DNA of 64,000 nt, from the NCBI GenBank assembly GCA_026874595.1, contig CM049311.1, positions 21,016,176-21,080,175 on the forward strand, in the 5' to 3' direction. Under the pieces are notes generated by a model, which was given only the letters and a program-made list of their open reading frames with translations, had not been told where the DNA came from and did not search any database. The stretch is from Sipunculus nudus (lineage: Eukaryota; Annelida; Sipuncula; Golfingiida; Sipunculidae). How positions within the stretch are numbered: position 1 is the stretch's first letter; each line of letters begins with the position of its first letter. The position numbers and the translations under genes are program-made. Positions 1 to 10,849 of this stretch are shown here, in pieces.

Positions 1-470
1 TCAGTATGTTACACATTCAGTCATTAGTTACATTTCGGGCAAAAATTTCCCATTTCTAAATATTACCCATGCAAATTCTCTGGACATAGATACTGGAACG
101 TGGTTTAACAAATAACTGCCGTCATTCAAACGGTCACTATACACCGGGTATCAAGCCCCCGTCACATTCATTACTCTGTTCCATCAATATAACAATTAAC
201 CCGAGGATTGCCGCTCTAATCACTGTCACCACCCCTGCTAAAGCCCTCATCGTCCCTAACATCGCCTCTGTCCCAACAATCAGCGCTCATGTCACCGTCA
301 TCATCATTGCAGATGGTCCCATGTGACGTCATTAGCGTATAAGGTGTCAGTTTGAGGACACGCTGTCTGATAGGTGAAGTATATATCCTGTACTTTATAC
401 GTCATGTTCACTGGTGGAGCGACTATATAGGAGGGGGATTTAAGTTACTGGCGATCTATAGTCGATGCAC

Positions 471-581
471 AGTCCGACCGAAGTCTGAGTCCCTGCAGCC
501 TCAATGAGTCCAAGTCCGAGTCCTTGATGTTCAAGTCCAAGTCTACCCACGAGTCTGAGTCATATGGAACCCGAGTCCAAC
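471..581. repeat. GAGTC/AAGTC-rich degenerate repeat, left part
   Basis: The pentamers GAGTC and AAGTC recur many times at irregular 6-12 bp spacing. The same pentamer style reappears at 1413-1498, on the other side of MITE-1. I read the two as one simple-repeat tract that was split by the transposon. No coding potential is seen. Confidence 0.5.
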
Positions 582-666
582 AAAATTCTCATTATGAACA
601 GAAATTTAAAATGGAACTTTGAGATTGTCCTAAGTATTTTTATGATAGTTTACACCTGCTTTTACT

Positions 667-1279
667 TTAAAGGGACCAATTACCTATCTGATCTTAATAG
701 ACTAAAGGTAATCCCTTGGAGCTTTTATAAAAGAACATAGGCCGGAAAACGTGGATATCACTGCACACAGCCTGCTTGTTTTGTTTTATCATTGTGTTTC
801 TAAAATGATGGGGCCCGCCAAAATAATCAAAACATTTCAAAGGTAATCCCTTGGAGCTTTTATAAAAGAACATAGGCCGGAAAACGTGGATATCACTGCA
901 CACAGCCTGCTTGTTTTGTTTTATCATTGTGTTTCTAAAATGATGGGGCCCGCCAAAATAATCAAAACATTTCAATTAGGGCACCTGGCAGCAAGTCAGA
1001 TAAGCAAGAGCTTTGCAAATGACGTTTTTGCTACAAGTTACCTTTCCTACCTCCCCATATATGCAACCTACTACCTTAGGTATCATGTTTTTTTTCCCGT
1101 TTGTCAACATTGCTGTGTTTAAAAAAATTTTGTTGATAAACAAGTTCATACATCCTTTACGAAGGCGTTATAAGAACTTTTCACAACCAAAATTACCCTT
1201 AGATCATTAATATATACACAGAGGGAGCATGAATAAAAAATAATTCTTTTTCAAAAGGCAGGTGAATAGGCCCCTTTAA
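667..1279 (+). mobile_element. MITE-1: TTAA-flanked non-autonomous DNA transposon with internal duplication
   Basis: The element body is 671-1275, flanked on both sides by TTAA (667-670 and 1276-1279). Its terminal inverted repeats start AGGGACCAATTACCT on the left and AGGGGCCTATTCACC at the right end (reverse complement), matching at about 13 of 16 positions. A diverged full-length copy lies on the opposite strand at 62380-62854 and aligns across the whole length. Inside, a 135-bp unit is repeated in tandem, identical by eye (706-840 and 841-975). Without the extra unit the element is 470 bp, against 475 bp for the other copy. There is no transposase, so it must have been moved in trans. TTAA targets are typical of piggyBac-type transposases, but that assignment is inferred. 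Confidence 0.85.
706..975. repeat. 135-bp perfect tandem duplication inside MITE-1
   Basis: Positions 706-840 and 841-975 are the same 135-bp sequence by eye. Because 135 is a multiple of three, the unit reads as a repeated 45-residue open frame, which is an artefact and not a gene. The related copy near 62.4-62.9 kb carries one unit only, so the duplication arose in this copy or its recent parent. Confidence 0.9.
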
Positions 1280-1412
1280 GGTTTAATTTACATTAAGCTC
1301 CTGATGCAGACCTTAATATTCTTTATTTTGTAATATTCTGTTAGTAGTTCGCACTTGTATATAAATGTCTTTATGGTATGTAACAGAGCTTTCTTTCTTC
1401 TGGATTTCAGCT

Positions 1413-1498
1413 AGATGGACTTGGCCTGTTTTCTCGAGTTCTAACCTCCGGGTTCGAGTAATAGCTAATCCGAGTCTAAATCTCGACTCGAGTCCTTA
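1413..1498. repeat. GAGTC-rich degenerate repeat, right part
   Basis: Repeated CGAGT and GAGTC words resemble those at 471-581. The tract lies about 130 bp beyond the right end of MITE-1. Confidence 0.4.
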
Positions 1499-2269
1499 AT
1501 CCTGCCAGTTACAGCACTTAAGAGCCATTTTACTCTTCTCTATGCTTAGAAGCCATGTGAACGCAACTGACGTCTTATTTGTCTTGTTATAATACATCAC
1601 ACACTCAGGAGTTTTCTCACAAATCTATATATTATAACTGCAACAATTATAATGATTTCCTTCAATCATTAAAATTTGATATCTGCATTACACCTCTTGC
1701 TATTCGTATGTTGTGGTTTCTTTTTCAAACGTGCATGCAAACAAAGTGTGAGTGCTCTATAATCATACAATAATAATATTATTATTGATAATAATTTTCA
1801 AAAAACGACAACAACAACAGCAGCAGATGAAAAAGTATCCATACAGATTTTCGGACCACCTAACCTTATACTAGTTGACACTATCACAGGCTTAACCAAA
1901 ACATACATATATACAATTGCATGATAGTAACTACCCATATGGAGCTACAATCATTATACCTATATACATCCCACTACAAAGTACTCTATATATACATGCG
2001 TCCATCAAACTTCGCCAAGGAAACAACAACAGTCGTGAGTTTGTAAACAACTGTGTATTCCGAGGGCAATCATTGTATTTAATTGATTTTATAATAATTT
2101 AATAATTTGAAATAATGAAAACATTATTATTCTATTCAGAAATACATTTATATTAAGATAAATATGTCTGACACTGACGTATAAATTAAATACTCAATTA
2201 ACTCGTTAATTGAGGTCGCTATATGTAACTGTTCATTGCGTGTGTCACGGTATATAAGAAAGAGTATAC
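1499..2269. other. AT-rich intergenic DNA
   Basis: The stretch is mostly AT-rich with short TA and AAT runs. Only short chance open frames are present, and I see no recognisable gene or repeat boundary. Confidence 0.6.
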
Positions 2270-2530
2270 CGTATAGTGATGACCGAGGCAATTTCAGAGC
2301 TAAACCAAGGCCGAGATTTGGGTATCGGAGACCGAGCAAAACCGAGCGGCAGCGCCCCCCCCCCCCCCCCGATCCGCTTCTGAGGATCGAGACAAAGCCC
2401 ATTTGGCATCAAGACGAAGACCATGCAGGACCTCTGAGACCAAGAACTACACCAGAAATCATGGTTTCGAGCACGGCCACGGGACCAAGACCGGTCTCGA
2501 AACCAATGTTACTGGTTAATGTCCAACTTT
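2270..2530. repeat. CCGAG/GACC-rich repeat with C16 tract and hairpin
   Basis: This compositionally distinct block has repeated CCGAG and ACCAAGACC words. It contains a run of 16 C (2355-2370) and a perfect 10-bp inverted repeat (2462-2471 with 2496-2505, loop 24 nt). It looks like a degenerate interspersed repeat, and an open frame across it has no protein-like pattern. Confidence 0.45.
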
Positions 2531-2839
2531 TTGTATGTTAATAATAATAATAATAGTTTCTTAACTGCTTTAGCAGATTCTTTTTATCTGTCCCAAGGCA
2601 CCTAAAATCAAGAACTATCTAAAAGCTTCAGACAATATATATGATCTTCACAGAGAACTACATATAAATATACACAGACAATGAACTAACGAGTTGAAAT
2701 GCTGAACGTTCTATAACAGGAAATGTTCTAACCTATTCAAGTAGCAGGCATTTGCGTAACCAGTAATTTTGATAAATGTTATGATATTACACATAATTAA
2801 TATAGCACGCATGGTGTATTTTATTTGAGTAACCGAGCG

Positions 2840-3900
2840 TTCAGAGGTATGTGATCAAAGAGGCCGTCTGAGTGGTTATTTTTTACCTCTTTTGGTTGCT
2901 CGATAGTGAGAAGTCGCTTGAGGTCGCGCGGGCCCGATCACTCACGCGAAAAAGAGTCAACAGACCACAGAGAGTTATATTGTTGCCAATAGAACACTCG
3001 ATGCTTGGAGTTTTTACTATTGTCAGTGATATCTAGTCGTTACGGTACAGTGACCACGGACAGGGGCGCAACACATCGCACTTTGCTGTCAAAATAGCCA
3101 CCGAGAGCGGGCCTGTAATATGATGACAAACGCGAAATTGATGTTGGCGAGATGCACCAAAGGTTTTCTTTAGATTAATATCAAACTAACTATTGGCCCT
3201 ATGCGTTTTGGGGATATCTTGGGTGGCAACACTCCACGCAGATGTCCCCGAACCCGCGAATAAATCAACACACAATATGTATTGTCAGGGAAATGAAAAG
3301 CTTAATTATCTGAACAGATAATTTACTGCAGAAAGCACTAAGTCAATTTCTTTATTGGTTCTGTAAGAGTGATGAGCTGGGGGTCCGCCAGGGTTGGCTG
3401 CGCTGGCCTTGGTGTGGCATTATTGATAAGGGGAACAATACGCGCCGCACGCCGTCTCAATGTAACGCGGGGGTAACCGCGCCCTCCAAGCGCCTCTAGA
3501 TAGCGTCCCTCGCAGTGACGGAGCAACTCGCTTGTCAATTAAAATAATAGCTTTTCTGCCAAATTACCAAATTGGCGGAACGTTAAAAAAGAGGAGTCCG
3601 AAAACAGCGACACTGATAACGTAGGGAACGTGCTGCCCGGGGTGGTGAGTGGTCTTTTTGACGGGATGCGGATATCGACTTGCTGGCAGCCGTCTCCACA
3701 GGACAGACCGCAGGCCTCATCCAGCCGTCCAGTGCTGTCGTAGATCAGTTTGTGTTTATCCAGCAACCGTAGTATCTACTACATACTAGCGGCCTGCCAG
3801 TTAACCCGTCAGATTTGACACATCGGCCTGTATCATAACGCCGGAGGTATATTTACGTGAAATCACGCATCGCTGGGTTTTTCCTTCAAAAGGTCGGTCA
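2840..3900. promoter_or_regulatory. Higher-complexity GC-richer block; candidate conserved non-coding DNA
   Basis: About 1 kb of non-repetitive, CpG-containing sequence lies between AT-rich flanks. Open frames on both strands are short and show no domain. It includes SOX/CCAAT-like words near 2981-2990. Together with similar islands around an isolated POU gene, a distal regulatory role is plausible but unproven. Confidence 0.3.
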
Positions 3901-4483
3901 TTTTGTAAGCCGTGGCTCATAAAAAGATAACATAGAATATTGTCAAAAGCTGTTTTCGATTTTCAGTTACAAAACTCTTTAATGAGAAAAAATGCTCCAC
4001 ACACACCAACGTACTTTTATAGTTACGTAAGTTGTGAAACCTGGTATTACGGAACGTTCAGGAAGAATTCGATCAAATTCATTTTGTTCGACTCCAGCTA
4101 GTGTCATATAGTATCAGTCTTCATTTCGATATGTAACAATAACATATATATATATACGACCCTGAATAAGCATTTACATAATATAGAGCCTAATAACCTG
4201 ATCATTGGATTGGTATTGCTACCGCTATTAAAAACGTGTAACTATCACGTTTTGATATTCTTAATTGAAATGCAGTGATACGTCACATAAGAAACAAAGC
4301 TGTATTTAAGTGAAAGATACAGAAAAATAAACACGGAGTACTCCCGATCCACGTTACTTTTGCTTCCGGTCGATCCAACTCCTTACCGGCGTCTTAGACT
4401 TCCGGTCTAAATCGCTATGCATTATACAATGCATGGTCTGACGTGTGCATTTCGACACATCGTATCAAGTTGTGTATAAACGT
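3901..4483. other. AT-rich intergenic DNA
   Basis: Low-complexity sequence with a short TA run near 4144-4156. No gene or repeat family is seen. Confidence 0.6.
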
Positions 4484-4620
4484 ATGGGTCGCTCTCTTTT
4501 TAATATGCCTTAGCTATAGTGTGCCATTAAAACACATACACGTACATTCAGCATGGGTCGCTTTTTTTTTAATTTACCTTAGCTATAGTGTGCCATAAAA
4601 ACACATGCAAGCACAGTCAA
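4484..4620. repeat. About 69-bp imperfect tandem duplication
   Basis: A unit beginning ATGGGTCGC and containing CTTAGCTATAGTGTGCCAT occurs twice, starting at 4484 and 4553. A T-run length difference and a few substitutions separate the copies. Confidence 0.75.
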
Positions 4621-5758
4621 TATACATAATGAGCACAAAAAGTTCGTACGCACACACACATATTTATATGAACATATCTGTGTGCGTGTGTCTTGTAGGC
4701 CCATATATTAAATTATAAAAGTTTAAATAATATATATTTATGTATACGTATGTGTATATATAAATATGTGTTCTTTCTAAAGGAAAAAAGAAACTATAGA
4801 TTATTATTATATATACACGTGTATATATATAGAGAGCACCTTTTACTACAGTGCGTAGCTTGACTTTGTAACCTGTATATTTAAAATAGCGTGTCTAGAT
4901 ACCAGTGTCCGCCAGCAGAGGTGAGGATGAATAAGCCTTCATTAATCAAGTCATCCGGGCATTTACAGATGAGCGTTCAGGTCTGAGTGGTATTTTTCAC
5001 CTTATACATGCAGGTATTTTTGTGGCCTGTCGTGTGTATGTATACTGCGGGTGTTATGCGCCACCCACAACATGGTCAGTGGGCGCGGGTCACAGGTTAC
5101 ATGTCACAGCAAGTGATCTGTGATTTGTGAAATGGACAAGTCGCCCACATACATGCGTGCTCATTCCCTAAATCTGGATCTGGAAAGATTTAACACTGAT
5201 TATGGAATTTTATGTAAAGTCTACAGTTTCGTCTATATGTATAAATTTTGTGCATGCAAATAATTAAGGGCTCCTGGAGGTTATGTTATCACCCATGCTT
5301 GCGCTTCTCTTTATCTGTCTGTCTGTCTATCTAAATGTATGTTTGTATTTTCCTTACAAGTATATACTACAATAAATATACCTCAGAATGTCCATGTATA
5401 TCAGTAGATGTTCAGTAGATGTTCATATAATTTAAGGTAGGCCGGACGTAGATAAAGAAAGAGATATTAGTGATATATGTATAAATGTATACATATATAA
5501 ATATGCACTAAATCTGTATATAGATTTTAATTCTACCGTCACCCACATATATACGTATATATGTCGCATGGTTATATAAAAGGGCGTTATGGTTTCTTCT
5601 TATTATAAACATGTATATATATAGTTAACCATTGATTGAATCACGAATACATATTAACCTCATTATATACACAAATAAAAATATTAATATATATAAAATA
5701 TATAAGCAAGTCAGTAAGCAATCCAATGAGCTCATCAGACAGTGTTTAAGCTCCCACG
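4621..5758. other. AT-rich intergenic DNA
   Basis: Short CA and TA runs lie around a somewhat more complex patch at 4880-5200. Short open frames are judged to be chance. No gene is seen. Confidence 0.5.
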
Positions 5759-5776
5759 CCCCCCCCCCCCCCCCCC
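5759..5776. repeat. Poly(C) run, 18 nt
   Basis: Uninterrupted C18 in otherwise AT-rich sequence. It is one of at least a dozen such runs in the window. Confidence 0.95.
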
Positions 5777-5906
5777 GGTTGGTTCAGCGAAATAAACTTA
5801 CCAAAATAAATCTTATTAAAAAAGATTTGGCTTGTGGATTATAAATATGTGACTTATTGGTTCATGCCAGCGAGAGGGTTGTTTTTTTTTTTCTGTTAGG
5901 TGTATT

Positions 5907-6006
5907 CCCGTCATGGCCAGGTGAAGTGGCTCCACCGTCCAATGACGGGATCATATCGTATATAAACACCCTGTTTGAAAGGGCTATATACGGGGAGATG
6001 ATCCCC
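5907..6006. repeat. Two overlapping inverted repeats
   Basis: CCCGTCAT (5907-5914) pairs perfectly with ATGACGGG (5942-5949). An overlapping second pair, 5947-5964 with 5985-6005, matches apart from a 3-nt insertion. The two hairpins share the GGG at 5947-5949, so only one can form fully. This may be a MITE remnant or a structured regulatory element. Confidence 0.5.
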
Positions 6007-6712
6007 TCTTAGTGACAGAGTGTTCCGCGGTGTGTCGTTTCTTTAGATGACAGCTCTACTAACGAAGACCGGAACTGATTACCGCTGTCTACATCCTTAT
6101 ATTTGCCACCTGGGAAATAAACCAACTCTGCGCTCGTCAGGGGACTGGCTTGTCCACGCGGCTACAGACAGTATTGAAGAACACAGCGACGTCCCTTGTT
6201 CACAGTTTGTGTCATTTCATCCATCAGAGCGCTGCAGGAATACAAAAGTCCTTAGCTGGCACCATTGCTGCCCTAACCACTTAATTATTAAAAATAATAC
6301 AGGCGAAACGCTACCTGACATGAATGATAGTGAATTATTGCTCAGTCGCTAACCTGTAAGGAAGTTTCAGGAGGAAAAAAAAAAACCAACCGGCATAGAT
6401 TAATTTCTTTAGCTCCTGAAGGTAAAGTTCGCAAAGGTGAAGCCTTTGTAAAAATACTACTATATTGACTTAACACTTTTTTTTGTCAGGTGTTTGTTCA
6501 CTTAAAAAATGCGTATACTTCGCTCTAATATAATGTCAAGTATAAACAGTTCACCGACACACAGTGGTACACACAAGCACGCACACTCGAGCACGAACGG
6601 AGTAGGCACAAGTCCTGATTAGGCTTACTTCTGTCTTCTTTTTTAATTTTTCCAATTTTTTATGCTCTCTTATCTTATTTTTATCTAAGTATGATTACAT
6701 CTGCAGAGTTCT
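6007..6712. other. Intergenic DNA, partly higher complexity
   Basis: A 101-codon open frame at 6047-6352 has no recognisable domain, good start context or repeated residue pattern, and I treat it as chance. The remainder is AT-rich. Confidence 0.5.
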
Positions 6713-7056
6713 ATTTCGGTTTGAGACTACATGACAGGGCGGTAGCACTCGCTTCCTATATAATTTTTTTTTTGTATCCTGATGTCACCCAAGCCCAGGG
6801 TATAACGCACCTGTGGGTCCTGGGTGAGTAATCGTCCCTATTGCTAGGTCATAACACTAAGGACCCCCCCCCCCCCAAAGATGCACTCGTTTGTGAGTGA
6901 TACACGGCTGTTGGGCACAGCCTTTCCATTTAGCCTGCAGAGCGCTCACCCTGGGTGGGGGCCGACCGTAAAAATATCACCGCCTCGGCTGAGATTTGAA
7001 CTCACGACCTCCCTGCTATGACTCCGGTGCTCTACCCCTGAGCCACAGAAGCTGGC
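6713..7056 (-). mobile_element. SINE-A: tRNA-derived SINE, about 344 bp
   Basis: Read on the minus strand, the head carries an RNA polymerase III A box (TGGCTCAGGGGTAGAGC, within 7030-7048) and a B box containing GTTCAAATC (6993-7001), spaced as in a tRNA. A roughly 270-bp body follows, containing ACAAACGAGTGC and ending in a GAAGCGAGTGCTACCGCCCT-like tail (near 6728-6755) and AACCGAAA. The body and tail match SINE-B in opposite orientation. A C13-14 run near 6865-6877 lies inside. It encodes no protein and would depend on a LINE reverse transcriptase. Confidence 0.85.
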
Positions 7057-7095
7057 TTACTTCTTTTACTGACTACCGCAAAATTTCTTATGTGA

Positions 7096-7414
7096 CCGGC
7101 TCCTGTGGTCTAGGGGTTAAGCATATAGGACTCAAAGCTGGATATCCGGAGTTCGAATCTCAACCGAGGCAGTTAGAATTTTCACGGGCCGCCCTAAAAC
7201 AGGTTTGGCGGAGGATAAATGCCCCACGGCCGTGTTTCACGCACAAACGAGTGCGCCTTTCAGGGATTCCACGGTATTATGACTCAGTAATGGGGACCGT
7301 GGCCACACCCATGCAGGAACCGCAGGTGCAGGAGTCATCGGGTCCGATTTACATCAGATTATAAAAGGAGAGGAAGCGACTGCTACTGCCCTGTCACGTA
7401 CCCCGAAACCGAAA
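7096..7414 (+). mobile_element. SINE-B: tRNA-derived SINE, about 319 bp
   Basis: The head has an A box (GTGGTCTAGGGGTTAAGC, 7105-7122) and a B box (GGAGTTCGAATCT, 7148-7160). The A-box wording resembles eukaryotic tRNA-Glu. The body shares GCCGTGT-TCAC-CACAAACGAGTGC (gapped), TTATGACT and the terminal GAAGCGACTGCTACTGCCCT block with SINE-A, although the tRNA-like heads differ. It lies head-to-head with SINE-A across about 40 bp. Confidence 0.85.
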
Positions 7415-8212
7415 AGGAATTATGCAGATGTACATATACATAGTTAAGCTATCTTTAAAAAAAGGAGGCAACAAAAATAAAGGATTAAAAAAATCTAATG
7501 TGGACCCCTTATTAGTTTATCGTTTCCACCTGATCAATGGGTGAATGTTCCATCCATGCTGCCTGAGATCTAAAAAGTCTACTCTGGTTTTCCGTTTGTT
7601 TGTTATCGTGCGGAATACGCAACAGCATGCATGAGGAAATATTACTTTTTTTCGTAAGTAAGGACAAGGACTAATTTCAACACCTAATTTTATTACCAGA
7701 AGGTAAATGAGGTTGAAATGTGATGAAATACGCAAAATAAAGTGTTTTAGTAAACCGCATATTGATGTAATTTCAGTCTGATAAAAGGGGTGCATGACGG
7801 GAAAAAACTATCCCTTTGCTGTGGACGTGATTGCATATACAAGAGAAGTTTGGTTCCACTATACACTATACACGAGTGCTCGATATACCCTTTGGGGGTG
7901 GAATGGAAGTGACTTTACAAATTTTGTGACTTATAATTTGACGCTAGTACATACTAAGGCACGTAATTTTACTTGTCTGTGGCTACTGATAAAGATAAAT
8001 GAGGGAGAAAATTTAGCTTTCCGTATTATGTGCCCCTCGGACATTTGTGTGATATAGATACCCATATATCTCAATTCACTGCGTAAGCAATGATCTATTT
8101 CTTTAAAGGAATTTGAAGTGTTTGAGGAATATAGCTCCAATAAACGTCGCCGGGAAATTTATCTGCATGGTGCAACCGTGGATGTCAACAAAGGGTGGGA
8201 CATCTCTGAAGG

Positions 8213-8215
<3 letters not shown>
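7415..8215. other. AT-rich intergenic DNA
   Basis: Several short overlapping open frames occur on both strands without domain character. No repeat boundary is recognised. Confidence 0.5.
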
Positions 8216-8255
<40 letters not shown>

Positions 8256-8439
8256 CATTTATATGTTTATTTACACTTTATTAACATATCATCATCATAA
8301 TTATGATCATCATCATCATCAAAATCTTCCACACATTAAAAAAAACAAATACATGTACAGACATATACATTCACACATACATACATACATACATACATAC
8401 ATACATACATACATACAAACATTATATATATAAATAAAT

Positions 8440-8475
<36 letters not shown>

Positions 8476-8494
8476 AAGAAAGAGAGAGAGAGAG
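8216..8494. repeat. Compound microsatellites (TA)n, (ATC)n, (CATA)n, (TA)n-(GA)n
   Basis: (TA) at 8216-8248, CAT/ATC triplets near 8286-8320, (CATA) at 8376-8417, (TA) at 8440-8457, then (GA) to 8494. Open frames here are simple-repeat artefacts rich in Tyr/Ile/His. Confidence 0.95.
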
Positions 8495-8879
8495 CGTATA
8501 ATCCCCGTCGTTTAGGATAACGGCCTCCTCAGTGAAGCAATCTGACCATCCCGTCCCCGCATAACATATGACTTCCGCTCCCGGCGTAGAATATGACGTC
8601 ATGCCGTAGATGTCGAACGCTGCTTTGGGGAGATTGGGCATGGAATGACAAATGCATAGGTATGGTGGAGGCCTTAATTGAAGGTCCTGAAAATTCTATT
8701 CGAATATACTTTTCTTATAATAATATATCGAAATCTTATATTAAACCTGAAGCGTCAGTATCAATCCGCAAATGTTACATTAAATCATCCCGCTTATAGC
8801 CTGGTTATTGTGAATTCGAGATAGATGAATTGATAAAATATTTTCTTTTAGATTCCCAGACTGCTCCGGACATTTTTTT

Positions 8880-9345
8880 ATAATCCTTTGATTTAAAACC
8901 CACTTTAAAGGAAGCCTGCCACGTCAGCTCTGTTTGTGGCGTCTGTACGTTTTAAATGCCACACAAACACCAACAATCGTGTTTTTAACCGGGGGGCTTT
9001 AATCAAAGACGACATCTCATTGGACCGGGTTGGCATGTCCGTCTTATATCTTAAATTTTCCTGAGAACTAGTATTGGCACAGTTCAGAGTCAAAGCAAGC
9101 GAGAGACGAAGCAGGCCTTTGAGAAGGTAGCGGTCAACTGATTGTCAGTGACCTCTTGGCTTCAACACAGAACTGCACGCACGTCAAAGTCACTTATTGT
9201 TATGAACACTGGGCCACTGTGAACGGCCCTGACGGCGCTGTATACGTCGGCAGGGGAATCTGCCTATCTTGGAAAATAATAAAATTTACGCATCCCACTC
9301 CAACTGACTTAGTTCTGTTGCCATGGTAACGTTCTGTCAAGGTCT
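8880..9345. promoter_or_regulatory. Candidate conserved regulatory block with X-box and SOX/POU-like sites
   Basis: Non-repetitive, moderately GC-rich block. It contains GTTGCCATGGTAAC at 9317-9330, an exact match to the palindromic RFX X-box consensus (GTNRCC-N2-RGYAAC). ATTGTTATG at 9196-9204 equals the SOX half and the start of the POU half of the SOX2:OCT composite element. RFX and SOX/POU factors commonly act in neural and ciliated-cell enhancers. No coding frame is evident. Confidence 0.4.
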
Positions 9346-9719
9346 TTATAGAAAGATAACAGATGTCAAGTTAAGCTCTATAGGACAAAATTATAATGAC
9401 TATATACACACACCAGAAACTCCCGGTTGGAATAAATGCAAAAAGTAGCTAAAAAATCTGGTTCTTTTCAGGAAGCTAGGTTTTCCAGCCAATCCTGCGA
9501 ACCATCAGGCCTGCAAAATGTAAATTACCAAAGAAAAGATAAAGTTGTCCAGAGAAAAAGAGTAACCTGCTTTGAAATAAGTAGAAGAAAGATTATAAAA
9601 TCTGTGCGACAGCAAGACAGACTGAACGAAAGATGTGCTCCAAATATTAGTACTAGTATATAAATTATATGTAAATATAGACCAAACGCTATAGATACCG
9701 GTGTAGCAGGCTAGAATAG

Positions 9720-9885
9720 CCCCCCCCCCCCCCCCCTGATTGTATATAACCGGGTATAATCTGGCCTATAGCCCAAACTATATACCCGGGGTATAAAATG
9801 GGCTAGGCCAGATTATATCCGAGGGTATGATTTGTCCTAGTCCATTTTATACCCCCTTAGGCCAGATTATACCCCCTGTTGCTAT
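9720..9885. repeat. Poly(C)17 followed by palindromic TATACCC/AGGCCAGATTATA repeat
   Basis: After C17 (9720-9736), the words GGGTATAATCTGGCCTA and TAGGCCAGATTATA alternate in opposite orientations near 9753-9770, 9808-9822 and 9858-9875. TATACCC-type blocks lie between them. The arrangement can fold into alternative hairpins and looks like the termini of a small MITE or a nested pair. Confidence 0.65.
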
Positions 9886-10385
9886 TAATAACAGTGCTAT
9901 ATACCTAAGAACTGTAGTTTTTTTTTTTTAAAGAAATGTCTCTTTTTCTGTCTTATTTTTATAAACTGGCCTGTTACACCGGCATGGTCCACGACTCCAC
10001 GTGCACTCGTGCAGCCATAAATAATCGAGACGTGCACTTACAGATGAAAACTATGAAGTGTCTCATCCTTGTTCATATACTTTATAGTCTTTATCATCTT
10101 ATCTTATATGGTAAATAGTATAAGCCATCATATGCCTGATATACATACATGTGCTTCTCCATGTGAAAGTGAAATGCTTCCTGGAACCCTCTCTTTATCT
10201 TACTAATAATTTAAAATATTGTATCATGCATGTTTCTACAATGATGAACTTTTTTACTTTTTTTCACATTCAATATCATCTGTTCCGACACATGTCACAA
10301 GTACAAACACTTTGTCACACACACACATAGATGTACATACATAGAATTCCGATATCACGGGTGTTTGCATGTGTTTGGGAATGGG

Positions 10386-10388
<3 letters not shown>

Positions 10389-10422
<34 letters not shown>
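10389..10422. repeat. (TA)n microsatellite
   Basis: Perfect TA dinucleotide run. The flanks from 9886 to 10850 are AT-rich and show no gene. Confidence 0.95.
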
Positions 10423-10429
<7 letters not shown>

Positions 10430-10849
10430 GTATATATGTATAGATATAATAATATACACGTTATATATATAGCGTTAGGGTATCATCATCTATCGTTTTG
10501 TTTCAACTCTCATCCTGTGAAGTATCTTATTTTCTTACACTTGAGTTTTCGAGTTCGCACAAAATTGGATACCTTTCTTTGGCTCATTACAATTCATCTT
10601 ATTCAGAGAATGTTTTTGTTCTGTTTCTTTCAGTCTCTGTCATCTCCCCTATCAAAACGTTGCACAACATGATTAACAAGAAGTCCCCCAATTGAGAGTA
10701 GTTTTTAAACGGAAATCGAATTTTTTTATGATGTTTATATCCCTTGTGTGAATGGTATTTAATTTTGTATTTTCAATGCACTGAGAAAGTAGAATGAATC
10801 AAGTGTTCGTGCCAATAGATTTTACGCGACATGCATGCATAACAAATAA

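Noticed and set aside
694-975. Apparent protein with a 45-residue perfect repeat
   Set aside because: Artefact of the 135-bp tandem duplication inside a non-coding MITE.
2868-2950. tRNA-Leu-like word GTCTGAGTGGTTA
   Set aside because: Resembles an A box, but I find no proper B box or cloverleaf downstream.
6047-6352. 101-codon plus-strand open frame
   Set aside because: No domain recognised; isolated; length is compatible with chance in mixed-composition DNA.
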